Part shown: positions 1-8,111 of the stretch, in pieces
Layout: each line of letters begins with the position of its first letter
Numbering within the stretch: position 1 is the stretch's first letter
NCBI GenBank assembly: GCA_003243425.1
Contig: QFQP01000009.1
Coordinates: 124,001-188,000, forward strand
DNA length: 64,000 bases
Source of the DNA: Archangium gephyra
GTDB taxonomy: Bacteria; Myxococcota; Myxococcia; Myxococcales; Myxococcaceae
Direction of reading: 5' to 3'
Position numbers and translations under genes: made by a program
The notes under the pieces: model-generated
Told to the model about the DNA's origin: nothing
Databases searched by the model: none
Seen by the model: only the letters and a program-made list of their open reading frames with translations

Positions 1-1602
1 CGGGTGAGCTTCCGCAACGGGTCGATTCACAACGCCCGCTTCACCGCCGATGGCCGGGGCCTCGTCTACTCCGCGCAGTTCGAAGAAGAGCCGCCGCGCA
101 CCTACGTGGCGATCCTCGACAGCCCGGAGATCCGCCCGGTGAGCGCGCGGGGCACGACGTTCTTCGACGTGTCACCCAAAGACGAGATCGTCACCGGCGC
201 TGCACCGGAGCTCAAAGGCGAGGCCGGCTACGTGCTGTCGAAGTCGTCGCTCAACGGCAGCGCCTCACGGCCGATGTACCAGAGCATCAACTGGGCTGAT
301 TTCGGCCCCGACGGTGAGCTGCTGGTCACCCGGTATTACGACGACGTGGGCTTCGCGATCGAAACCCCGCCGGGCACGCGGCTGGTCACCAGCTCCGAGC
401 CGCTGGCGATGGCGCGCTTCTCGCCCAACGGGAAGTTCATCGCCTACCAGCGGCACCCGGTGCGTGGTGACGATCGCGGCAGCATCGAGATCATCGATCG
501 CGCAGGAGAGCTCGTCGCCAGCTCGAAGCAGGCGTGGACCCTCGATGGTCTCGCCTGGGCGCCAGACAGCAGCGAGGTGTGGTTCACCGCCGGCTACGAC
601 AACGTCTCGCGGCAGATCTTCGCGCTGAGCCTGCGCGGCAGGGAACGTCGCGTGTTCGGCGGCACCAACAGCCTGCGCATTCTCGACATCGATCCACGGG
701 GGCGCGTGCTGGTGTCGTCGGGCGTGACGCGCTCACGCATGTTCGGCCGGCTGCGTGGTGAGTCGCGTGAACGATCGCTGAGCTGGCTCGACGGCTCGAT
801 GCCCATCGACCTGAGCCGGGACGGCAGGGCCATGTTGTTCCTCGAGGGCTACGGGCCGGGCGGCACCGAAGTACAGACCTGGTTCCGCCCGCTGGGCAGC
901 GACGACGACACACCGTGGATGGTGAGCCTCGGCTGGGGCCGCGCGCTCTCACCCGATCAGAAGTGGGCCGTGGTCAGCCCCACGCCGCCGTTCGGCACGC
1001 TGCGCCTGGTTCCCATCGGCCCCGGTGAACCGCGAGACCTGCCCGGCGCGGGCTTCAAGGTGATCGGCAACGTCCGCTACTTCGCCGACGGTCAACGCAT
1101 CGCCTTCTCGGCCGTCGGCGACGACAACAAGCCGCGCCTGTACGTGCAGTCGGTGACGGCGAAGCGTGACGAGCTCGACGAGAACGACGAGCCGATGCTG
1201 GTGAGCGAGACGCCGCTGTACCTGGTGGCGCCACCCTCACCCAACGGTGAATGGCTGGTGGCCATGACGCGCGAAAAGAAGCCGCTGCTCATCGACCCCG
1301 ATACCGGGGAAGCCAAAGAACTGCCGGGGCTGCTGCTCGGAGATCACCCGATTCAGTGGACGGCCGACGGAAAGGCGCTGTGGGTGTCGCGCAACGGCAA
1401 GCCGATGATGAGCATCTCGACGCAGCTGCTCCGCTACGACCTCGCGACCGGGAAGGTTACGCCGAACGGGTTCATCGAGCCGCCAGACCTCGTCGGCATG
1501 TCGCCCGTGAAGCAGGGCATCGTCGCGCCCGACGGCGAGCAGTACGTGTACACGGTGCATCAGGAGCTCGACGAGCTCTTCCTCCTCGAGGGAGTGCGCT
1601 GA
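1..1602 (+). CDS. WD40/TolB-like beta-propeller protein, C-terminal part (cut by window edge)
   Basis: The frame is open from the first base, so the GTG at 4 is probably an internal codon and the N-terminus lies outside the window. The 530 visible residues carry repeated propeller blades of the TolB/WD40-like type, with recurring motifs such as 'ARFSPNGKFIAYQ', 'LAWAPDSSEVWF' and 'RYFADGQRIAFSA'. No membrane segment is visible in this part. In Myxococcota such propellers often form the C-terminus of Ser/Thr protein kinases, but no kinase sequence is visible here, so that is inference. The next gene (FHA-sigma54 activator) starts one base after this stop. The two are therefore probably co-transcribed, and an FHA domain would suit a phosphothreonine partner. 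Confidence 0.7.
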   Translation, partial: RVSFRNGSIHNARFTADGRGLVYSAQFEEEPPRTYVAILDSPEIRPVSARGTTFFDVSPKDEIVTGAAPELKGEAGYVLSKSSLNGSASRPMYQSINWADFGPDGELLVTRYYDDVGFAIETPPGTRLVTSSEPLAMARFSPNGKFIAYQRHPVRGDDRGSIEIIDRAGELVASSKQAWTLDGLAWAPDSSEVWFTAGYDNVSRQIFALSLRGRERRVFGGTNSLRILDIDPRGRVLVSSGVTRSRMFGRLRGESRERSLSWLDGSMPIDLSRDGRAMLFLEGYGPGGTEVQTWFRPLGSDDDTPWMVSLGWGRALSPDQKWAVVSPTPPFGTLRLVPIGPGEPRDLPGAGFKVIGNVRYFADGQRIAFSAVGDDNKPRLYVQSVTAKRDELDENDEPMLVSETPLYLVAPPSPNGEWLVAMTREKKPLLIDPDTGEAKELPGLLLGDHPIQWTADGKALWVSRNGKPMMSISTQLLRYDLATGKVTPNGFIEPPDLVGMSPVKQGIVAPDGEQYVYTVHQELDELFLLEGVR

Positions 1603-1603
1603 C

Positions 1604-2959
1604 GTGCACAGCACGCTGACCGAAGGCTTCGATTCCGGTTCGGAAGGGGGTCAGCGCGCGGCGTTCCTGTACCGCGTGTTCGATGCCGACCGGCCCACCG
1701 CAGCGTCGGCGCGCCTGTCGCTGTACCCCTTCGACGAGCTGCTGTTCGGCCGCTCCGAAGCGCACCGCGCGGACACCAGCATCACGCGCGTGTGCAGGCT
1801 CGGCGTCGCCGACCGATGGATGTCGGGCCAGCACGCTCGACTGAGCCGCGTGCTCAGGAGCTGGGTGCTCGAAGATACGAAGTCGAAGAACGGCGTGCGC
1901 GTGAATGGCGCGCTGATTCAACGCACGGAGCTCAAAGACGGCGACGTCCTCGAGCTGGGCCGCACGTTCTTCGTGTTCCGCGCCGACCAGCCATTCGCCG
2001 CCGACGTGACGAGCGAGAAGCTCGGTGCGCTGCCCACGCTGTCGCCTTCACTCGCCGAGCGCTTCGAAGAGCTGTCGCGCCTGGCGAGCTCGAACGTCAC
2101 CATCGCCATCACCGGGCCGACCGGCTCGGGGAAAGAGGTGCTCGCGAAGACGCTCCACCAGCTGAGCGGGCGCACCGGCCCCTTCGTCGCCATCAACTGC
2201 GGCGCGTTGCCCGACGAGCTGGTCGAGTCGGAGCTCTTCGGGAACAAGAAGGGCGCCTTCTCGGGCGCCATCGAAGAACGGAAGGGGCTCGTTCGCACCG
2301 CGCACGGCGGCACGCTGTTGCTCGACGAGGTGGGCGACCTCCCGTTGGAGACGCAGCCTGCGCTGCTGCGCGTGCTCCAGGAACGTCAGGTGCTGCCGGT
2401 GGGAGGCACCGCGCCCATCGCCGTCGACGTTCGGGTCATCTCGGCCACGCATCGCTCTCTCGAACAACTCGTCGGTCAGGGCGCGTTCCGCGACGATCTG
2501 CGCGCGCGCCTCGGCGGCTACGAAATCGCGCTGCCGTCGCTCGAAGAGCGCCGTGAAGATCTCGGCCTCCTCATCGCGACCCTCGTGAAACGTCTGGCGC
2601 CGCAGCGTGCCGGCTCCGTTCAATTCGCGATCGCCGCAGCCCGCGCGCTCTTCGCGTGGGACTGGCCGCGTAACGTTCGTGAGCTGGAGAAGGTGCTCGA
2701 TCGCGCGCTCGTGTTGTCCGGGAGCGGGCCCATCGAAGCCGAACACCTGCCGCCGGAGCTGCTCACGCCAGCACCGCAGCGAAGCCGCACCGCCGACCCC
2801 GATGCGCTCGACGACGCGCGCAGGACCGAGCTCGAGAACCTGCTGCGCCAGCACGCCGGCAACGTCTCGGCCGTCGCGCGCGCGATGGGGAAAGCGCGCA
2901 TGCAGATTCAGCGGTGGCTCAAGCGCTACCAGCTCGACCCGCGTGACTTCACCGGCTGA
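1604..2959 (+). CDS. FHA-domain sigma54-dependent transcriptional activator (Fis-type HTH)
   Basis: This 451-residue protein is a bacterial enhancer-binding protein. An FHA domain spans about residues 45-125 ('DELLFGRSE', 'SKNGVRVNGA'). A sigma54 AAA+ domain covers about 150-380 with Walker A 'GPTGSGKE', Walker B 'GGTLLLDEVGDL' and an arginine-finger region. A Fis-type helix-turn-helix lies at the C-terminus ('GNVSAVARAMGKARMQIQRW'). The sigma54 contact loop reads GAFSGA rather than the usual GAFTGA, a conservative change. The FHA domain suggests control by threonine phosphorylation rather than by a two-component receiver. The GTG start lies one base after the stop of the upstream propeller gene, so the two are probably coupled. 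The family assignment is firm; the regulon is unknown. Confidence 0.93.
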   Translation: MHSTLTEGFDSGSEGGQRAAFLYRVFDADRPTAASARLSLYPFDELLFGRSEAHRADTSITRVCRLGVADRWMSGQHARLSRVLRSWVLEDTKSKNGVRVNGALIQRTELKDGDVLELGRTFFVFRADQPFAADVTSEKLGALPTLSPSLAERFEELSRLASSNVTIAITGPTGSGKEVLAKTLHQLSGRTGPFVAINCGALPDELVESELFGNKKGAFSGAIEERKGLVRTAHGGTLLLDEVGDLPLETQPALLRVLQERQVLPVGGTAPIAVDVRVISATHRSLEQLVGQGAFRDDLRARLGGYEIALPSLEERREDLGLLIATLVKRLAPQRAGSVQFAIAAARALFAWDWPRNVRELEKVLDRALVLSGSGPIEAEHLPPELLTPAPQRSRTADPDALDDARRTELENLLRQHAGNVSAVARAMGKARMQIQRWLKRYQLDPRDFTG

Positions 2960-2964
2960 AACCG

Positions 2965-3000
2965 GGTGCAACACCTGCAACAGGTGCAACGCCTGCAACA
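2965..3000 (+). repeat. Two tandem copies of an 18-bp repeat
   Basis: Bases 2965-2982 and 2983-3000 are two adjacent 18-bp units identical at 17 of 18 positions (pattern GGTGCAACRCCTGCAACA). They sit just after the sigma54 activator stop codon. Each unit contains TGCAAC, and the second overlaps the hairpin at 2993-3021. Confidence 0.75.
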
Positions 3001-3021
3001 TCGTCACGCGACGTGTTGCAG
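2993..3021 (+). terminator. Strong hairpin after the sigma54 activator gene
   Basis: The left arm CTGCAACA-T-CGTC (2993-3005) pairs with the right arm GACG-TGTTGCAG (3010-3021) around a 4-base loop, ACGC. This gives 12 base pairs with a single bulged T. No run of T follows, so it is either a non-canonical terminator or an mRNA 3'-end or operator structure. It lies 33 bases after the stop codon at 2959. Confidence 0.5.
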
Positions 3022-3096
3022 CTCATGAAGTGCCCATGATTCGCGTACTTGCAGGTGCGAAATCGCGGCACGCCGGCTGCTCATGCGTCGGTCACC

Positions 3097-3321
3097 ATGA
3101 AAACGCCCTCCCTCATCGTCTTCGGCGCCGTGATTCTCATCGGCTGGACGTCGCTCGCGGGCGGCGTGATTGCGGTCTTTGCCGGCGACCCGGCGAGCTC
3201 GCACAAGTCGCACACGCACCAGGAGGAGATCGCCCCCACGCTGGATCAGGGGCCACTCATCTCAGACGCGCCCTGTGCGTTCGACGCGGCGCCCGACGCC
3301 TCGGTGCCCTGCCCGGCGTGA
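3097..3321 (+). CDS. Small single-pass membrane or secreted protein of unknown function
   Basis: I chose the ATG at 3097 because the hydrophobic segment begins right after it ('MKTPSLIVFGAVIL'). An in-frame start at 3049 would only add a basic leader. The 74-residue product has one N-terminal transmembrane or signal segment (residues 5-30). A histidine-containing stretch ('SHKSHTHQEE') follows, then an acidic, proline-rich tail with two cysteines. I do not recognise a family. It starts 76 bases after the hairpin and ends 3 bases before the methyltransferase ORF. Confidence 0.45.
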   Translation: MKTPSLIVFGAVILIGWTSLAGGVIAVFAGDPASSHKSHTHQEEIAPTLDQGPLISDAPCAFDAAPDASVPCPA

Positions 3322-3323
3322 GG

Positions 3324-3329
3324 TATGAG
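3324..3329 (+). promoter_or_regulatory. Putative -10 element of a leaderless transcript (methyltransferase gene)
   Basis: TATGAG is followed by 7 bases and then a GTG at 3337 that is in frame with the methyltransferase ORF. No Shine-Dalgarno is present. The same arrangement occurs before five other plus-strand genes here, which favours GTG 3337 over ATG 3325 as the true start. Confidence 0.35.
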
Positions 3330-4164
3330 TCGGCGCGTGGCCGGCATCATTCGCACTGCGCGCAGACCTGAAGGTTGGAAGCCGGTCGGGCCCTTGCCAC
3401 GTGGCGACGAGGGCCGCCCGGAGCTGCAGCCGGCAGATGACGAAGATCTCTGCTTCCTCACCGGCGAGTGGCGGCTGTTTCAGAAGCTGCAGGGCCACCG
3501 CTGGAGCCTCGATGATCTGGTGACCGCGTGGCTCGCAGCGAAGCACGTACGCGGCGCCACGAAGTTCCTCGATCTCGGGTGCGGGCTGGGAAGCGTGCTG
3601 TTGATGATGGCGTGGCAGTTCCCCGAAGCCGACGTCACCGGCATCGAAGCGCAGGCCGACCGCGCCGCGATGGGTCGCCGTTCGATTCTCTGGAACGGCG
3701 TCGAAGCGCGCTGTCGCATCGTCGACGGAGACCTCCGCGACGCAGGCGTCGAAGGTCCGTTTCCGCTCATCACCGGAACCCCTCCCTATTTCCCCATCGG
3801 CACGGGGCCCGAGAGCGAGAAGACGCACGCCGGGCCGTGCCGTTTCGAAGTGCGCGGAGGCGTCGAGGCGTACGCGCAGGCCGCCGCGCGACGGCTGACC
3901 TTCGACGGCCGCTTCGTGGTGTGCACCTCGTCGCTCGAACGAGCGCGTGTTCCCCGGGCCGCCCAGCTCGCAGGGCTTCACGTCATCGAACATCTCGACG
4001 TGATTCCGCGTGAAGGCAAAGACGTGTTGGTGATGGTGGACGTCATGGCGCGGCAGCCGGCGCCACTCGTTGAGTCGACGCTGACGGTGCGCGACGCCCA
4101 GTCGCGATGGACGCCCGAATTCCTCGGAGTGCGTGCCGCGATGGGCATGCCTCCCAGGCCCTGA
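3325..4164 (+). CDS. TrmN6-like class I SAM-dependent N6-adenine methyltransferase
   Basis: The 279-residue product has the Rossmann SAM-binding signature 'FLDLGCGLGSVLLMMAW' near residue 82. The catalytic motif 'TPPYFP' corresponds to the (N/D)PPY motif of N6-adenine methyltransferases. The layout matches the YfiC/TrmN6 group, which methylates A37 of tRNA1(Val) in E. coli; the actual substrate here is unproven. 'TGEWRLFQKLQGHRWSLDDL' is typical of the family N-terminus. The start may be GTG 3337 rather than ATG 3325 (see the -10 element). It is convergent with hemH, with one base between the stops. Confidence 0.8.
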   Translation: MSRRVAGIIRTARRPEGWKPVGPLPRGDEGRPELQPADDEDLCFLTGEWRLFQKLQGHRWSLDDLVTAWLAAKHVRGATKFLDLGCGLGSVLLMMAWQFPEADVTGIEAQADRAAMGRRSILWNGVEARCRIVDGDLRDAGVEGPFPLITGTPPYFPIGTGPESEKTHAGPCRFEVRGGVEAYAQAAARRLTFDGRFVVCTSSLERARVPRAAQLAGLHVIEHLDVIPREGKDVLVMVDVMARQPAPLVESTLTVRDAQSRWTPEFLGVRAAMGMPPRP

Positions 4165-4165
4165 A

Positions 4166-5170
4166 TCAGCGCTGCACGTGCCGACGCACTTCGTCGGCCA
4201 GTGACAGCATGAAGATCGGGTGCGCATTCACCGCGGGTACGAGCGCGAGCTTCTCGCCACCTGCCTCACGGAACGCCGCGTCGGCGCGCATGCCGATCTC
4301 CTCGAGCGTCTCGAGGCAATCGGCGACGAAGGAGGGGCACGCGACGGCGAGGCGCTTCACACCGTCCTGCGCGAGCTTCACCAGCACCTCGTCGGTGAAG
4401 GGGCGAATCCACTTCCGGCCTTTGAGCCGCGATTGAAAGGCCGTCGAGAACCTGGTCACGCCCGCCGCCGCGACGAGGGCGCGCGTGGTGGTGAAGCACT
4501 GCGCGCGGTAGCACTGCGCGTTCTCGGCGCCCAACGCGGGGCACTCACTGTCCTGCTTCGCGCAGCCCGGCGTGCTGAGCCCGTGATGCTGATGCACCGG
4601 GAGCCCGTGGTAGCTGAACAGCACGTACTGGGCGTCGATGCGGGCGACGGTGTCGCGAATGCTGGCGGCGCTCGCTTCGATGAACCCCGGCAAGGCGTGA
4701 AACGGCGGCACCACCTTGTCGTCAGACGCGCCGAGCGACTTCCACTTCTCGAGCGAGGTGAGCGTCGAAGCACGCGCGTACTGCGGGTACATGGGCACCA
4801 CGGTGACGTCGGTGACACCGAGGTCGTTGAACTCACGCAGCGCGCTCGCGAGCGACGGATTGCCGTAGCGCATGCCGAGCCGCACCACGACGTCGGGCAA
4901 GAGCGCCTGCAACGCGTCGACCTGGGCCCGGCTGTTGAGCAGCAGCGGAGAGCCCTGCGCGGTCCAGATCTGCTGATACGCGTGCGCGCTCTTCTTCGGC
5001 CGAAACGGAAGAATGACGGCGTTGAGCAGCAACCACCGCGCGGGCGTCGGCAGATCGACCACGCGCGGGTCACCGAGGAACTCCGCGAGATAGCGGCGCA
5101 CCGACGGCACGCTCGGGTCATCGGGCGTTCCCACGTTCACCAGCAACACACCACGACGTGTCGTACTCAT
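4166..5170 (-). CDS. hemH: Ferrochelatase with internal [2Fe-2S] cysteine segment
   Basis: This enzyme inserts ferrous iron into protoporphyrin IX, the last step of haem synthesis. The 334-residue protein begins with the family signature 'GVLLVNVGTPDDPS' and has the catalytic histidine in 'FSYHGLP' (H188). Four cysteines (C203, C210, C220, C225) fall within 23 residues right after it. This matches the internal four-cysteine [2Fe-2S] segment reported for M. xanthus ferrochelatase, as distinct from the C-terminal cysteine type. The start overlaps the response-regulator stop by 4 bases, making it the last gene of the haem operon. Identity is very secure; the cluster is inferred from the cysteines. 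Confidence 0.97.
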   Translation of the reverse strand: MSTTRRGVLLVNVGTPDDPSVPSVRRYLAEFLGDPRVVDLPTPARWLLLNAVILPFRPKKSAHAYQQIWTAQGSPLLLNSRAQVDALQALLPDVVVRLGMRYGNPSLASALREFNDLGVTDVTVVPMYPQYARASTLTSLEKWKSLGASDDKVVPPFHALPGFIEASAASIRDTVARIDAQYVLFSYHGLPVHQHHGLSTPGCAKQDSECPALGAENAQCYRAQCFTTTRALVAAAGVTRFSTAFQSRLKGRKWIRPFTDEVLVKLAQDGVKRLAVACPSFVADCLETLEEIGMRADAAFREAGGEKLALVPAVNAHPIFMLSLADEVRRHVQR

Positions 5171-5853
5171 GGCCTGAACAGGTACCCCCGGCCGCGCACG
5201 GTGACGAAGTGCACGGGATTTTCGGCGTTGGGCTCGAACAGCTTCCGCAGCCGCAAGATGAAGTTGTCGATGGTGCGATCGGTCGGGAACGCGTCCATGC
5301 CCCAGACCTCTTCGAGAATGTCGGCGCGCGAGAGCACCTTGTCGACGTTGCGCGAGAAGAGCTCCATCAAGCGCAGCTCCTTGTCGCTCAGGGTGACCTC
5401 ACCTTCGTTGGTGAGCGCGCGGCCGGTGTCGAACCGCACCGAGAAGCTCCCGACTTCGAGCGAACGGCCGGGCGTCACCACCGTGCCCGAGGCGCGGCGA
5501 AGCAGCGAGCGCACGCGCGCCAGCAGCTCGGTCACGTCGAAGGGCTTGGTGAGGTAGTCGTCAGCGCCGCAATCGAGCCCGCGCACCCGCGCCTGCACCT
5601 CGCTGCGCGCGGTGAGCATCAGAATCGGGCAGCGAACGCCCGCGTCTCGCGCTTCACGCACCAGCTGAAAGCCTTCGCCGCCGGGCAGCATCACGTCCAC
5701 GATCGCGAGCGAGACGTCAGGTGACGCGAGCGCCTTCGCACCGGTGGCGAACGTGCTCTGCGAGACCACGTCGTAGCCCGCGTGCTTGAGGTTCAAGACC
5801 ACGAGGTCGCGAACGAGCGCCTCGTCTTCGATGACCAGCACACGATCAGCCAC
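5167..5853 (-). CDS. OmpR-family response regulator embedded in the haem operon
   Basis: The 228-residue protein has a receiver domain (acidic pocket 'VIEDE', phospho-acceptor in 'AIVDVMLPGG', switch 'LTARS', lysine in 'YLTKPF'). An OmpR/PhoB winged-helix DNA-binding domain follows, with 'DKELRLMELFSRN' and 'TVRGRGYLF' motifs. It overlaps the upstream kinase by 8 bases and the downstream hemH by 4, so it is translated from the haem mRNA. A role in tuning haem or porphyrin synthesis is inferred from position only. Its targets are unknown. Confidence 0.93.
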   Translation of the reverse strand: MADRVLVIEDEALVRDLVVLNLKHAGYDVVSQSTFATGAKALASPDVSLAIVDVMLPGGEGFQLVREARDAGVRCPILMLTARSEVQARVRGLDCGADDYLTKPFDVTELLARVRSLLRRASGTVVTPGRSLEVGSFSVRFDTGRALTNEGEVTLSDKELRLMELFSRNVDKVLSRADILEEVWGMDAFPTDRTIDNFILRLRKLFEPNAENPVHFVTVRGRGYLFRP

Positions 5854-6844
5854 GGGCCACCTCGCGCGCGAGCGGCAGCTCCAACGCGAACACCGCGCCC
5901 TGCCCCGGGCCTGCGCTCTGAGCCGTCAGATCTCCGTGCATCTGCCGCGCGAGCTGCCGGGAAATGTAGAGCCCGAGGCCGCTGCCGTGCTCGACACCCG
6001 TGCCCTGCGCACGCTCGAAGGGCTCGAACAGGCGCTCGGCGTCACCGGGCGAGAAGCCCTTGCCCGCGTCGCGCACCTCCAGCCTCCACCGCGTTCCCTT
6101 CGCGGAATCGGTGAGCTCGACCCTGCCGCCACCGTACTTGCGCGCGTTGTCGAGCAGGTTCTCGAGCACCACACGCACCGCGTCTTTGTCGCACGCGACG
6201 TTCACGTTGGCGCCCGGTGTCCACTTCACGTCGTCGTCGGGGAAGCTCGCGCGGCGGTGATCGATGATCTCGGTGATGAGCCGCGCCGCCGGCAGCTGGT
6301 CTTCGCGCGCCGACTGCCAGGCGACCGCCCGCTGATACGCGAGCGTGGTCTCGACGAGGTGCTCGAGCCGATCGCACTCCGAGAGCCCCTGATTGAGGAA
6401 CCGGCCGCGCAGCGCTTCAGGAATGCTGCCGTTCCCCAGGCTCTGCAGCAGCGCCTTCACGCCCGCCAACGGCGTCTTCAACTGGTGCGTCGTCAGCTGC
6501 AACATGGTCTGCAATCGCTGCGTCTCCCGCTGGCGATGCCGCGCGACCATGAACAACACGACGGCGAGCACGAGAAACAGCACGCCCATCAACGCCGACT
6601 CACCGGCGATCATGAACAGCTGGCGCGAGGTCTGACCATCGAGCGCCGCGAGCCGCTGCGCTGCCTGCGCACCTTCGAACGTGGCTTCGATCTGCCCGCG
6701 GAGCAGCTTGTCGCTGGTGACGATGTTTCGACGGACCAGGATCGACCACCACGCCATCAGCGGACCGACGCTCAACAGCGCCGCACCGAACGCGAGCACG
6801 TCGAGGTTGCGAGTCAGCCAGCGGCGGAAGCGGTTCATGGTCAC
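5846..6844 (-). CDS. Membrane sensor histidine kinase embedded in the haem operon
   Basis: The 332-residue kinase has two N-terminal transmembrane helices (about residues 15-35 and 80-100) flanking a short periplasmic loop of about 45 residues. The phospho-acceptor H box is 'LTTHQLKTPLAGV'. The HATPase domain shows the N box 'ENLLDNARKYGGG', the G1 box 'DAGKGFS' and the G2 box 'GSGLGLYIS'. There is no HAMP or PAS domain. The small loop suggests membrane-proximal or intramembrane sensing rather than a soluble ligand domain. It starts 7 bases after the hemL stop and overlaps the response regulator by 8 bases, so it is a cognate pair. The signal is unknown; haem, a porphyrin or a redox cue would fit the context. 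Confidence 0.92.
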   Translation of the reverse strand: MTMNRFRRWLTRNLDVLAFGAALLSVGPLMAWWSILVRRNIVTSDKLLRGQIEATFEGAQAAQRLAALDGQTSRQLFMIAGESALMGVLFLVLAVVLFMVARHRQRETQRLQTMLQLTTHQLKTPLAGVKALLQSLGNGSIPEALRGRFLNQGLSECDRLEHLVETTLAYQRAVAWQSAREDQLPAARLITEIIDHRRASFPDDDVKWTPGANVNVACDKDAVRVVLENLLDNARKYGGGRVELTDSAKGTRWRLEVRDAGKGFSPGDAERLFEPFERAQGTGVEHGSGLGLYISRQLARQMHGDLTAQSAGPGQGAVFALELPLAREVARG

Positions 6845-6851
6845 GGACGTA

Positions 6852-8111
6852 TCAGAGCGCGGCGACGAGGCGTTCCACGTGTTCCACCGTGTGGGCAGCA
6901 GAGAGGAAACCGACCTCGTACGCCGACGGCGGCAGATAGATGCCCGCGTCGAGCCAGCCGGCGTAGCGCTGCTTGAAGGCCTTCACCGCGGGCTCGGTGA
7001 TCTGCTCGGCCTGTGTCGGGGTCGCTCCGTTCAGCTCGTAATAGGGCCAGAAGAGGCTGCCCACGCGCACCATGCGGAACGCGCGGTTCACCTTGCGACT
7101 CACCGCAGCGTCCATCGCGGCGCCGAGCGTCTCGAGGTGCCGATACGGAGCGCCGGTCTGCAGCTCGGACAAGGTGGCGATGCCGGCCGCGAGCGCGACC
7201 GGGTTTCCAGCCATGGTGCCCGCCTGGTACGTCTTTCCGAGGGGCGCGAGGCGGTCGAGGAGCGCTGCGCCGCCGACGACCGCGCCGACCGGCAGGCCAC
7301 CTCCCACGATCTTTCCGAGCGTCGTGAGGTCCGGCTGAACACCCGCGAGCTTCGCGTAGCCGTGAAAGCCGAAGCGGAAGCCGTTGATCACTTCGTCGAA
7401 GATCAACACCGCGCCGTGCCTGGCCGTGAGCTCGCGCAACCGCTTCAGGAACTCCGTCGTCTGCACCAGCAGGCCGTTGTTCGCGGGTAACGGTTCGATG
7501 AGCGCGCCGGCGATCGCCTCACCGTGCGTCGAAAACACCTGCTCGAGCGCTTCGAGGTCGCCCAGCGGCGCGACGATGGTGTCCTTCGCGACGGTGACGC
7601 CTTCACTCTCGGCGAGCCCGAGCGTGACCACACCGCTGCCGGCCTTCACCAGCATCGAGTCAGCGTGCCCGTGGTAGCAGCCCGAGAACTTCAGCAGCAG
7701 CGTGCGCCCGGTCTTCGCGCGCGCGAGACGAATCGCCGTCATCACTGCTTCGGTGCCACTGACCACGAAGCGCACGCGGTCCGCGGGCGCGAAGGCCGAG
7801 AGAATCAGCTCCGCGAGCTGCGGCTCGTGACGGTGGCAGGTGCCGAACGCCAGACCGTCTCGAGCGGCGCGCGTGACGGCTTCGATGACCTTCGGGTGCG
7901 CGTGACCGAGGATCAGCGGGCCCCACGCCATGCAGAAGTCGAGGTAGCTGCGGCCGTCTTCGTCGAAGAGCGTCGCGCCTTCACCGCGCGACATGTAGCG
8001 GGGCGTACCGCCGACGCTCCCGAACGCGCGCACCGGGCTCGACACACCGCCGGGCATCAGGGTTCGCGCACGCGCGAAGAGGCGCTCACACGCGCCGGGT
8101 GAGCCAGTCAT
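6852..8111 (-). CDS. hemL: Glutamate-1-semialdehyde 2,1-aminomutase
   Basis: This PLP enzyme converts glutamate-1-semialdehyde to 5-aminolevulinate in the C5 pathway. The 419-residue product has 'LMPGGVSSPVRAF' at its N-terminus, 'FDEVINGFR', and the PLP-binding lysine in 'TTLGKIVGGGLPVGA' (K267). I chose ATG 8111 because a perfect GGAGG lies 6 bases upstream (8118-8122 on the plus strand). A longer ORF to 8171 would add 20 residues with no homology and more overlap with hemC. It overlaps the hemC stop by 26 bases and precedes the histidine kinase by 7 bases. Confidence 0.97.
   Translation of the reverse strand: MTGSPGACERLFARARTLMPGGVSSPVRAFGSVGGTPRYMSRGEGATLFDEDGRSYLDFCMAWGPLILGHAHPKVIEAVTRAARDGLAFGTCHRHEPQLAELILSAFAPADRVRFVVSGTEAVMTAIRLARAKTGRTLLLKFSGCYHGHADSMLVKAGSGVVTLGLAESEGVTVAKDTIVAPLGDLEALEQVFSTHGEAIAGALIEPLPANNGLLVQTTEFLKRLRELTARHGAVLIFDEVINGFRFGFHGYAKLAGVQPDLTTLGKIVGGGLPVGAVVGGAALLDRLAPLGKTYQAGTMAGNPVALAAGIATLSELQTGAPYRHLETLGAAMDAAVSRKVNRAFRMVRVGSLFWPYYELNGATPTQAEQITEPAVKAFKQRYAGWLDAGIYLPPSAYEVGFLSAAHTVEHVERLVAAL

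Noticed and set aside
2048..3007. 319-residue minus-strand ORF opposite the sigma54 activator
   Set aside because: It is the antisense of an intact enhancer-binding protein.
2965..3021. CRISPR-like repeat
   Set aside because: There are only two tandem units without spacers, so it is not an array.
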